Origin: JAJDNW01 sp039714495
GTDB taxonomy: Bacteria > Desulfobacterota > Desulfobacteria > Desulfobacterales > B30-G6
DNA: 43,893 nt
Assembly (NCBI GenBank): GCA_039714495.1
Contig: JBDLJD010000015.1
Location: 1-43,893, forward strand
Direction: 5' to 3'
Of the stretch, positions 1 through 7,255 are shown piece after piece (the stretch's first letter is position 1; the number at the start of each line of letters is the position of its first letter). The notes beneath the pieces are model-generated. The model did not search any database and had not been told where the DNA came from. It saw only the letters and a program-made list of their open reading frames with translations. The translations under genes and the position numbers were made by a program.

Positions 1-22
1 ACTTACTCCTTACCAATATAGC

Positions 23-658
23 CTACACCTTAAACGCTTCCGCCAAAGCCATCCGAATTTGATCCCACACCGCGGATTCTTCCCCGGCGGCATCGATCAC
101 CACAAAACGCGCGGGTTCCTGTTGTGCAAGACTCAGGTAGCCTTCACGTACCTTTTTGTGAAAAGCGATCTTCTCTTTTTCAAAACGTGTCTCCGCAGCC
201 TCCCGTCCGCCATCATCTATCTGCCGCCAGGCCCTGGCAAGCCCTTTTTTCGGTTCCAGGTCCAGCAATAAGGTCAAATCCGGCTTCAGGTTGTTAAAGG
301 CTTGAAGGTGAAGCAGGGTGATCATTTCCATGTCGAGTCCTCTGGCAAACCCTTGGTATGCCACGGTGGCATCGAAATAGCGGTCACAGAGCACCGTTTT
401 TTTATCGTCCAGGGCGGCCTTCACGACCTGCTTCAGGTGTTGCGCTCGGTCGGCCATATAGAGCAGCAGCTCTGCCAGAGGATCGAGATTCACATTGCGG
501 GGATCCAGCAGAATCGCCCGTATGCGCCGGCCTATATCCGTTCCCCCCGGCTCCCTGGTCAGGCGGCAGGCAACCCCCCTTTTTTCAAGAAAATCCTTTG
601 CATGTTTTATCTGAGTCGATTTTCCGCTGCCTTCTATGCCTTCAAAAGAAATAAACAT
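23..658 (-). CDS. tmk: Thymidylate kinase
   Basis: Cytosolic dTMP kinase making dTDP from dTMP and ATP for DNA synthesis. The 211-residue length is normal for the family. The P-loop GIEGSGKST lies at about residues 7-15, followed by the REPGG segment that binds the nucleotide, the DRY motif (CDRYFDATVAYQG, near residue 90) and a basic LID segment around 145-150. An AAAGGAG ribosome site lies about 12 bases before the ATG, inside the 24-base gap to the upstream surE gene, so the two are probably one transcript. Function is secure from these motifs. Confidence 0.95.
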   Translation of the reverse strand: MFISFEGIEGSGKSTQIKHAKDFLEKRGVACRLTREPGGTDIGRRIRAILLDPRNVNLDPLAELLLYMADRAQHLKQVVKAALDDKKTVLCDRYFDATVAYQGFARGLDMEMITLLHLQAFNNLKPDLTLLLDLEPKKGLARAWRQIDDGGREAAETRFEKEKIAFHKKVREGYLSLAQQEPARFVVIDAAGEESAVWDQIRMALAEAFKV

Positions 659-682
659 GATCAGCCGGGTGCTCCTTTCCGT

Positions 683-1441
683 TCAGAGGCTGATATCCCA
701 CGCTCTCAGGGCGTCGAGATGATCATAGTCCGTTGCATCGCAACGCAGGGGGGTCAGGGATATATAATCCTGGGCCAGGGCGACCGCATCCACGTCAGCA
801 TCCCCCACCGGTTCCTGGACGTACCTGCCATACCAGTAATAGGGACGCTGCCTGGGATCCAGACGTTTTTCCAGTCCCTCTTTGAAATGCTCGCTGCCTT
901 GCCGGCTGAGGCGTATACCTTTCAGCTTTTCCCTGGGGAGATCCGGAACATTGATATTCAACAGCGTTCCCTTGGGCAGCCCACGCCCTTTGATTTGGCG
1001 GGTCAGTTTTTCCACAAAGGCTGCTGCATCATCGTAAAAAGCAGGTGATTTCCCCTGGATGGAAACCGCCAGGGCCGGAATCCCGTATAGCGCCGCTTCC
1101 CTTGCGGCTGCCAGGGTGCCGGAATAATTGATGTTGACCCCGACGTTTGCTCCGGGGTTGATACCGGAAATAATCAGGTCCGGAGCCTGGTCCACGAGTT
1201 CGGCCAAGGCGAGCTTGATGCAGTCCGCGGGCGTTCCATCGACGGCATAGGCCCTCTGGGCGCCATTCATGGAAACCATATTCGCCCGTATGGGTGCGTG
1301 CAGGGTGATGGCATGCCCGATAGCGCTTCGTTCGCGGTCCGGAGCGACCACGGTAACCCGATGCGACGGCGCAAATCTGTCGTAAAGGGCCCACAACCCT
1401 TTCGCCTGAATGCCGTCGTCGTTTGTCAACAGTATGTCCAT
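683..1441 (-). CDS. surE: 5'/3'-nucleotidase SurE
   Basis: Metal-dependent nucleoside monophosphate phosphatase of the SurE family (about 252 residues). The N-terminus MDILLTNDDG carries the paired metal-binding aspartates. SGINPGANVGVN and the following YSGTLAAAREA are the family active-site loops. The frame stays open 31 codons further upstream, but that extension has no recognisable family sequence and would start upstream of the best promoter match, so I chose the ATG at 1441. First gene of a two-gene minus-strand unit with tmk, divergent from lptD. Confidence 0.93.
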   Translation of the reverse strand: MDILLTNDDGIQAKGLWALYDRFAPSHRVTVVAPDRERSAIGHAITLHAPIRANMVSMNGAQRAYAVDGTPADCIKLALAELVDQAPDLIISGINPGANVGVNINYSGTLAAAREAALYGIPALAVSIQGKSPAFYDDAAAFVEKLTRQIKGRGLPKGTLLNINVPDLPREKLKGIRLSRQGSEHFKEGLEKRLDPRQRPYYWYGRYVQEPVGDADVDAVALAQDYISLTPLRCDATDYDHLDALRAWDISL

Positions 1442-1487
1442 AGCCTGTCCAAGAGGAACAAAAACTTGATTTTTAAGCTGTTTTGGC

Positions 1488-1516
1488 CTTATATGGAATA
1501 TTTTAGGTGATGGCAA
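1488..1516 (-). promoter_or_regulatory. Predicted sigma-70 promoter for surE-tmk
   Basis: On the minus strand TTGCCA (1516-1511) and TATAAG (1493-1488) are separated by 17 bases. Each box matches five of six consensus bases. Transcription would begin near 1481, giving a leader of about 40 bases to the surE ATG. Confidence 0.55.
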
Positions 1517-1660
1517 CAGGTTTTTACCTTTCAAAATTCTGGATATATTTTTTCTTTGAATGATGGGACGTTGATGCTCCCGAACGCTTTCAAATCAAAT
1601 CCAAGTCGGGTTGCAGGCTCGCATGACTGCCGCCTTCACATCCAAACCACCACAGTCATC

Positions 1661-3979
1661 ATGATGGGCATACGGGCCTTTTTGATTGCGCTCCTCCTGA
1701 CCCTGCCGTCATCCTGGGCATGGGCAGAAGATCCGATAGAAACACTGAACGATCCGGACATACCCTGGCACATCGTTGCGGATGAACTGAGTTACGATGA
1801 CGAAGCCAAGGTGTATATTGCCGAAGGTGATGTGCAGATTACCAAGGCCGATAAAAAAATCACGGCCGACCGCATTCGGTTTGACCATGAAAACATGCAG
1901 GTCGAAGCCAACGGGAATATCAAGGTTACATCGGGTGACGACAAAATATCAGCAGACAGCCTCAGCTTCGATCTGGACAAGGAGCAAGGTCGGGTTTCCA
2001 ACGGCAAACTCTACATTGAACAAAACAATTTCCACATCTGGAGCAGCGACCTCAGAAAAACGGGCGACGCCACCTACCAGGCAGAAAAAGCCAGTGTCAC
2101 CACGTGTGACGGTGACCAGCCAGACTGGAAAATAACCGGACGCGACCTCAATGTCACCATCGAGGGATACGGGTATGCCTACCATGCCGCCTTCTGGATA
2201 AAAAACATACCGGTTCTATATTCCCCATGGATCGGTTTCCCCGTAAAAACCAAACGGCAGACTGGCCTGCTGACACCCCGGGCCGGCTACTCGAACCGCA
2301 AGGGATATGAATACAGTCAACCGTTTTTCTGGGCCATCAACGACAGTTCGGACGCCACCCTATACTGGCACGCCATGACGGAACGCGGCCACAAATTCGG
2401 CGCTGAATACCGTTATGCCCTGAGCCCCTTTTCAAAGGGCGCCACCATGTTCGATTACCTCGACGACCGGCGCATCGACAGCGCCACCGGAGACGACAGT
2501 GGGGGCAGGGATTGGGGCTACGAAGAAGACGGCGGGGATGACATCCTGAGAACAAACAGCGACCGCTACTGGTTCAGAACCAAGAACAACCAGGAACTGC
2601 CTGGAAATTTCAATGCCTTGCTGGACATGGACATCGTCAGTGACCAGGACTATCTGACGGATTTCAAACGCGGGCATACGGGATTCAGAGAGACACGCAG
2701 TTATTATAACAATGGTTTCGGCCGCGACCTGGACGATTACAATGACAATGTCCGCCTAAACCGCTTCAATGTCAACAGGAGCTGGTCCCGGTTCAACCTC
2801 AACGCCGAAGTCAGGTGGTATGACGATGTTGTAGCCCGTACCCAGGATCAGGAGGACACCACGCCGCAAAGGCTGCCATTTATCCAGTTTACCGGATCGA
2901 AACAGGCTGTCGGGAAAACGCCGTTTCTTTTTGACCTGGATTCTAGTTACACCCATTTTTACAGAGAGGCCGCTCCGACGACATCGAACGGCGTTACCCA
3001 AGACCATCGTCTTGACGTGCATCCAAGGATGTACCTCCCCATGGACCTTGGCCCTTATCTCAGCTTCGAACCGTCTCTGGGCCTGCGTGAAACCGTCTGG
3101 AATGTCCAAGCCTATGACACCCCCCCGGCGGATTCCGATAAAGGTGAATTCCAGCATCGCGAAATGTACGACATCGGCGCGGATATGTCCTCGGAGGTAT
3201 ACAGAATATTCAACATAGGTCAAAACCGGCTGAAGCATACCGTGACCCCTCGCATCACCTACCTTTATGTCCCCGATGAAGACCAGACCGCCTACCCGGA
3301 ATTCGACAGCATCGACAGGATCGAGGCCGAAAACAAGATCACCTATTCGTTTACAAACCTGTTTGTTATGCGCCTTCCGGATTTCAGCGATATCGAGCAG
3401 CAGGAAGGCGGGCAAACGCATCGGTACCACCAGGTCGCCCGCTTTGACATCGGTCAGAGCTACGATATCAACGAGGCCCGTGAAAACGATCCGCTGGAAT
3501 GGAAAAACGGGGAAACCCAGGAGCCCTTTTCACCGATCTTTACCCGGTTGGATATAACCCCCGAGCAGTATTTCAAGCTGTCCTCCACTGCGGATTGGTC
3601 CGTTTATGACTACCAAATGGAAAGCCACAATCTTTCCGCCCGTTTGTCGGACCGGCGCAGTGACAGCCTTGCCCTGGAACACCAATACACCAGGGAAACC
3701 GACCCTGTCGAAGAAGACGGCGTCAATTCCATTGCCGTCGAAGGCACCTTGCGGGTAACCCGCCCCCTTTCTCTGACTGCCCGCTACGAGCGCGACCTGT
3801 ATACGGAAAATGATCTTGAAACCAGCTTTGGAATCTTATACGCTTCCCAGTGCTGGTCACTCAAGCTGGGCTATACCAAGGATGTGGATGAAATCATGTA
3901 CTCGTTCGAAATACACCTCAAGGGCATCGGCGGGATTGGAACCGGTATAGAGCATGACGACATCGCCGCGGGGTTTTAA
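1661..3979 (+). CDS. lptD: LPS-assembly outer membrane protein LptD
   Basis: Outer-membrane beta-barrel that inserts lipopolysaccharide delivered by the periplasmic Lpt bridge into the outer leaflet. From the chosen ATG the protein is about 773 residues. A signal peptide (MMGIRAFLIALLLTLPSSWAWA, cut before EDP) is followed by an OstA/LptA-like domain (WHIVADELSYDDEAKVYIAEGDVQI...) and then a long, aromatic-rich LptD barrel region with the conserved VLYSPWIGFPV segment near its start. The open frame begins 35 codons earlier at a TTG, but that would bury the signal peptide; no strong ribosome site is seen for either start. Divergent from surE; the stop is followed at once by a double-hairpin repeat. 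Confidence 0.92.
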   Translation: MMGIRAFLIALLLTLPSSWAWAEDPIETLNDPDIPWHIVADELSYDDEAKVYIAEGDVQITKADKKITADRIRFDHENMQVEANGNIKVTSGDDKISADSLSFDLDKEQGRVSNGKLYIEQNNFHIWSSDLRKTGDATYQAEKASVTTCDGDQPDWKITGRDLNVTIEGYGYAYHAAFWIKNIPVLYSPWIGFPVKTKRQTGLLTPRAGYSNRKGYEYSQPFFWAINDSSDATLYWHAMTERGHKFGAEYRYALSPFSKGATMFDYLDDRRIDSATGDDSGGRDWGYEEDGGDDILRTNSDRYWFRTKNNQELPGNFNALLDMDIVSDQDYLTDFKRGHTGFRETRSYYNNGFGRDLDDYNDNVRLNRFNVNRSWSRFNLNAEVRWYDDVVARTQDQEDTTPQRLPFIQFTGSKQAVGKTPFLFDLDSSYTHFYREAAPTTSNGVTQDHRLDVHPRMYLPMDLGPYLSFEPSLGLRETVWNVQAYDTPPADSDKGEFQHREMYDIGADMSSEVYRIFNIGQNRLKHTVTPRITYLYVPDEDQTAYPEFDSIDRIEAENKITYSFTNLFVMRLPDFSDIEQQEGGQTHRYHQVARFDIGQSYDINEARENDPLEWKNGETQEPFSPIFTRLDITPEQYFKLSSTADWSVYDYQMESHNLSARLSDRRSDSLALEHQYTRETDPVEEDGVNSIAVEGTLRVTRPLSLTARYERDLYTENDLETSFGILYASQCWSLKLGYTKDVDEIMYSFEIHLKGIGGIGTGIEHDDIAAGF

Positions 3980-3981
3980 GA

Positions 3982-4024
3982 ATAAAGTCGTGTTCCACGA
4001 TTTTATGAAACGCGACTGCGTCGC
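3982..4024. repeat. Double-hairpin dispersed repeat, copy 1
   Basis: Large hairpin at 3982-4006 (arms ATAAAGTCGTG and CACGATTTTAT around TTC, with one G-T wobble pair) then the mini hairpin GCGAC-TGC-GTCGC at 4012-4024. It begins two bases after the lptD stop and lies between lptD and the NusG-like gene. Nearly identical in sequence to copy 2 at 21740. Confidence 0.8.
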
Positions 4025-4094
4025 CACTATGCCGGGGCACTACACCATCGATGTTGAGGATTTCTATCTTTTTTAAATACTGGAATAAACCAAC

Positions 4095-4625
4095 ATGGAC
4101 CACAATCAATTGAAAAAAAGATGGTATGTTCTGCATACCCGCAGCCGTTTTGAAAATGTCGTACATGACGGGTTACTGAAAAAATCCTTTGAGGTCTTTC
4201 TGCCCAAAATGCAGGTAAAAAGCCGGCGCAGGGACAGGAAATTAATGATCCGGATTCCGGTATTTCCCGGCTACCTTTTCGTGAAAAGCGACATTGTTCC
4301 CAATGAACATATTGAAATCGTTAAAACCATCGGTGCAGTACGCCTGGTGGGAACCAAAGACGGTCCCGTCCCCGTACCATCGGAAACCATTGAGTCCCTC
4401 AAAATTCTGGTTGCGGCCGATGCACCGATCAAAACAGGGAACCGGCTTGCCAGGGGCGACCAGGTCATGGTCGTCCACGGCGCCTTTGCCGGGGTGGTGG
4501 GTACGTTCGCCCGTTACCGCGGAACCGGCAGGGTCATCATCAACGTGGATACACTCGGCCAGACGGCCGGTGTGGAGGTGGATGAAGAGGATGTCGAACC
4601 GGTGCCTAAACTCATTCAAGGCTGA
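4095..4625 (+). CDS. NusG-family transcription antiterminator paralogue (RfaH/UpxY/LoaP-like)
   Basis: A 176-residue protein with the NGN fold signature at its start (KKRWYVLHTRSRFENVVHDGLL), the conserved IPVFPGYLFVK strand, and a C-terminal KOW-like domain beginning GDQVMVVHGAFAGVVGTFARYRG (about residues 121-145). NusG proteins bind the RNA polymerase clamp. Specialised paralogues act on long operons, often for polysaccharide or outer-membrane genes. This copy stands alone between lptD and the HU-holB operon with no ribosomal-protein or secE neighbours, which argues for a paralogue over the housekeeping NusG. Its target operon cannot be read from this window. Confidence 0.85.
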   Translation: MDHNQLKKRWYVLHTRSRFENVVHDGLLKKSFEVFLPKMQVKSRRRDRKLMIRIPVFPGYLFVKSDIVPNEHIEIVKTIGAVRLVGTKDGPVPVPSETIESLKILVAADAPIKTGNRLARGDQVMVVHGAFAGVVGTFARYRGTGRVIINVDTLGQTAGVEVDEEDVEPVPKLIQG

Positions 4626-4810
4626 GACCATAACGCTTGCCACCCCTTTTTTTATCCGGCTTTGATAAAAGGCGCCAAATGCCTATCGCGGCCTACCTGC
4701 CGGACTAGCCTTATGCCCCTTCGAATCAACGCTGTTTCCAGGGATTGACTCAAGAAAAACCGGCCTGCCATCCAGGGTCTGCCCAAGACCGGCGGGCATA
4801 GCCGATGTGC
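4626..4810. other. Non-coding spacer between nusG-like gene and HU promoter
   Basis: Together with the promoter and leader that follow, this forms a gene-free stretch of about 360 bases. No credible reading frame and no strong hairpin-plus-T terminator were found; a run of seven T at about 4649-4655 follows the upstream gene without a convincing stem. Confidence 0.5.
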
Positions 4811-4839
4811 TTGACTTTTCTTCAATTACTCATTAATAG
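4811..4839 (+). promoter_or_regulatory. Predicted promoter of the HU-holB-ricT-metG unit
   Basis: TTGACT (4811-4816), a 17-base spacer and TAATAG (4834-4839). The -35 is five of six, the -10 weaker. It would yield a leader of about 145 bases before the HU-like gene. Confidence 0.4.
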
Positions 4840-4872
4840 GGAACTGGCATAATCCGGCGCTGCAATAGCTGT

Positions 4873-4971
4873 CCTTTCGCAGACCGGAAGGCCTCGATGC
4901 CTGGGCGAAAGGATAAAATGAAAGCCTGGCGCCCGGTTAAGCAGCCATGGAAAGGCAGGGACGTTACCCTG
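4873..4971 (+). promoter_or_regulatory. Candidate structured 5' leader of the HU-holB operon
   Basis: Two stems are visible: CCTTTCGC (4873-4880) pairs perfectly with GCGAAAGG (4905-4912), with an inner AGGC/GCCT stem; and CAGGG (4956-4960) pairs with CCCTG (4967-4971) just before the strong ribosome site. It matches no riboswitch class I can recall. A leader-mediated control of the operon is inference only. Confidence 0.35.
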
Positions 4972-4989
4972 TCGCAAGAAGGAGGACAT

Positions 4990-5265
4990 ATGAATAAACT
5001 GGAACTCATCTCCGCACTGAAAGACGAGGCCGATATTTCAAAATCAGAAGCCGCAAAGGTAGTGCAGATATTCTTTGAATACATGGCGGACGCCATGAGC
5101 CGGGGGGAGCGTGTGGAGGTAAGAGGTTTGTGCAGTTTTTATGTAAAAACGTATGAGAGCTATGTGGGCAGAAACCCGAAAACAGGAGAAAAAGTTACCA
5201 TTCAGCCTAAAAAGCTACCCTTTTTCAAATCGGGCAAAGAGCTGAAGGAGCGGGTTGACTATTAA
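4990..5265 (+). CDS. HU/IHF-family DNA-bending protein (IHF-like)
   Basis: A 91-residue nucleoid protein. The family signature GRNPKTGEKVTIQPKKLPFFKSGKELK occupies about residues 58-83, the region forming the DNA-embracing arms and C-terminal helix. The PKKLPFFKSGKEL form is closer to integration host factor subunits than to HU. An excellent ribosome site, AAGGAGG, ends about five bases before the chosen ATG and fixes the start. The open frame extends 31 codons upstream, but that segment is the structured leader. The stop overlaps the start of the next gene by 11 bases, indicating coupled translation. Confidence 0.9.
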   Translation: MNKLELISALKDEADISKSEAAKVVQIFFEYMADAMSRGERVEVRGLCSFYVKTYESYVGRNPKTGEKVTIQPKKLPFFKSGKELKERVDY

Positions 5266-6292
5266 TTTTGCGAACGGGTTTTCAGCCATCAGCAACCAGG
5301 AAACGGCTGTCCACCGATTAACCGGTTTTATCCGAAGCGGCAACATCCCGCATGCATTGCTTTTTACGGGCACCGAAGGTATCGGTAAGAAAAAGACGGC
5401 GCTGGCGTTTGCCACGGCACTCAACTGCCAGGCCATTGACGGCCTGAAGCCGGCTGAGAGCGAGCCCTTAGAACCGTGCGGGCAATGCAGGCCGTGTAAA
5501 AAAATTGCTGCAGGGCACCACCCTGACGTCATCGTCGTTACGCCGGAACAATCACGGATCAAAATTTCCGCAATTCGAGATCTCGGGCATGTGCTCGCCG
5601 CCAAACCCTATGAAGCCTTGCAGCGGGTCGTTATCATCGATCAGGCTCAAGCCATGAACCCCCAGGCGGGCAACTCGTTATTGAAACTGCTTGAAGAACC
5701 GCCGGCAGACACCATCCTGATCCTCATTGCGGTCAACACTTTCAGCCTCCTGCCCACGATCGTATCGCGTTGCCAACAGTTGCGCTTTAAACCCATTCCT
5801 GACCAAACCCTGACGGAATATTTAAAGCAAAAGGGTATTTCCCCTGAACAGGCGGATATCCTGGGTAAATTAGCCAATGGAAGTTTTGCCAGGGCAAAGG
5901 ACCTTGCCGAAACCGACTGGTTGAAGCGCCGCGAATGGATCATCCGTGTATTCGAACGCTTTGGGGACCAAGGGGAAAAAAACCGCTGCTCGGCGATGGC
6001 AATGGCCTTTTCGGAAAGGCTGGCCAAGGATAGGGAAGCAGTCATTGGTGTTTTGGAATTTATGAAATCCTGGCTAAGGGATATGGCCATTGTTAAAGGG
6101 GGCTCTGAAAACGTGGTCAACAGGGACCTGCTGCCCCGGATCCGGCAGGCGGCCCAACGTTGCAGCACCATGACCGTACTTGCCGATATCGACCGACTGG
6201 AAACAGCGCGAAAAAAAATTGAAGCAAATGCCAACATCAGGTTGACAATGGATGTCATGCTGATGAATTTATTTCTCGGGTTCAAAGGATGA
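5255..6292 (+). CDS. holB: DNA polymerase III, delta prime subunit
   Basis: Clamp-loader subunit that helps open and load the beta sliding clamp. The 345-residue protein has a Walker-A-like GTEGIGKKKT (about 39-48), a zinc-binding cluster with CGQCRPC (about residues 74-80), LLKLLEEPPADT, and the sensor-1 SRC motif (TIVSRCQQLRF). The start is a TTG that overlaps the HU-like stop and has AAGGAG four bases upstream; no better ATG lies nearby. A DnaX (tau/gamma) identity is unlikely because the protein is short and lacks its C-terminal domains. RicT follows, the usual neighbour of holB in many bacteria. Confidence 0.9.
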   Translation: MTINFANGFSAISNQETAVHRLTGFIRSGNIPHALLFTGTEGIGKKKTALAFATALNCQAIDGLKPAESEPLEPCGQCRPCKKIAAGHHPDVIVVTPEQSRIKISAIRDLGHVLAAKPYEALQRVVIIDQAQAMNPQAGNSLLKLLEEPPADTILILIAVNTFSLLPTIVSRCQQLRFKPIPDQTLTEYLKQKGISPEQADILGKLANGSFARAKDLAETDWLKRREWIIRVFERFGDQGEKNRCSAMAMAFSERLAKDREAVIGVLEFMKSWLRDMAIVKGGSENVVNRDLLPRIRQAAQRCSTMTVLADIDRLETARKKIEANANIRLTMDVMLMNLFLGFKG

Positions 6293-6344
6293 TGATCCTC
6301 GTGGCCCGTTAGCATATAATTTGGGAAAGACAGAAAGCCATCCT

Positions 6345-7163
6345 ATGAAAAAAATTGTTGGAATACGATTCAAACCAGCTGGAAAAATATATCATTTTGA
6401 CTGCGGCGCTTTCGTGCTCAAACAGGGCGAGCATGTTATCGTGGAAACCGAGAAGGGGCTCGGATTTGGAACGGTGGCCCTTCCGCCGGCCCCCATGGAA
6501 AAAAAGCCCCGTGGAAAAGCGCTGAAAAAGGTTTTCCGCATCGCCAGTAAAAACGACCATCGCCGCCGGGTAAAAAATATCGGCCTGGAATCCCGAGCCT
6601 ATAAATTCTGTCAGAAATGCATCAAGCAATCCAGCCTTAAAATGAATCTGTTTTCGGTAGAAAGCACGTTCGACGCCAGTAGATTGACCTTTTTTTTCAC
6701 GGCAGACGGCAGGGTTGATTTTCGTGAACTCGTCAAGAGGCTGGTCAAAGAATTTCGCGTCAGAATCGAGATGCGCCAGGTTGGCATCCGTAACCAGGCC
6801 AAAATGTGCGGCGGCGTCGGCCGATGCGGGCGGGAAATCTGCTGTTCGGCTTTCATCGAAAAATTCGACCCGGTATCCATCAAAATGGCCAAGCAGCAGG
6901 GGCTTTCACTCAATCCCACAAAAATCTCCGGCCAATGCGGCCGTCTCATGTGCTGTCTTACATATGAGAACAAGACCTATGTAAAATTGAGGGAAGGCTT
7001 TCCAAAACTGGGTAAACACATCCACGTTAAGGGTGAAAAGGGCAAGGTCATCCGGCATAATGTCCTTGACCGGCGGATATCTGTCAGGCTTGAAGGCGGT
7101 TCCGAGATAGAACTGGATGTCGATGACATCGGTTCGAATCAATCAAACAGGAAGGCCAAATAG
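6345..7163 (+). CDS. ricT: RicT/PSP1-domain regulatory iron-sulfur protein
   Basis: PSP1-family protein (YaaT/RicT), 272 residues from the ATG at 6345. In Bacillus RicT belongs to the RicA-RicF-RicT complex that carries iron-sulfur clusters and assists mRNA maturation and phosphorelay; its role in Gram-negatives is poorly defined. The family signature is plain: MCGGVGRCGREICCSAF followed by SGQCGRLMCCLTYE, supplying the conserved cysteines, at about residues 155-210. An in-frame TTG at 6321 exists, but the ATG begins the conserved KKIVGIRFKPAG. Sits between holB and metG, a common gene order. Confidence 0.9.
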   Translation: MKKIVGIRFKPAGKIYHFDCGAFVLKQGEHVIVETEKGLGFGTVALPPAPMEKKPRGKALKKVFRIASKNDHRRRVKNIGLESRAYKFCQKCIKQSSLKMNLFSVESTFDASRLTFFFTADGRVDFRELVKRLVKEFRVRIEMRQVGIRNQAKMCGGVGRCGREICCSAFIEKFDPVSIKMAKQQGLSLNPTKISGQCGRLMCCLTYENKTYVKLREGFPKLGKHIHVKGEKGKVIRHNVLDRRISVRLEGGSEIELDVDDIGSNQSNRKAK

Positions 7164-7255
7164 AAAATAATCCAAATTAGATTCCGGAACCGCATGAAAT
7201 GCATGTTTCGAAAAGCGCATCAAATTGCATGCTGGTTCCAGGTATAGGAGAACAG

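Noticed and set aside
302..1048. 248-codon plus-strand frame opposite tmk and surE
   Set aside because: It is antisense to two secure genes and has no family signature.
4841..4865. TGGCAT...GCTGCA as a sigma-54 promoter
   Set aside because: The GG and GC elements are at the wrong spacing and the -12 box does not fit.
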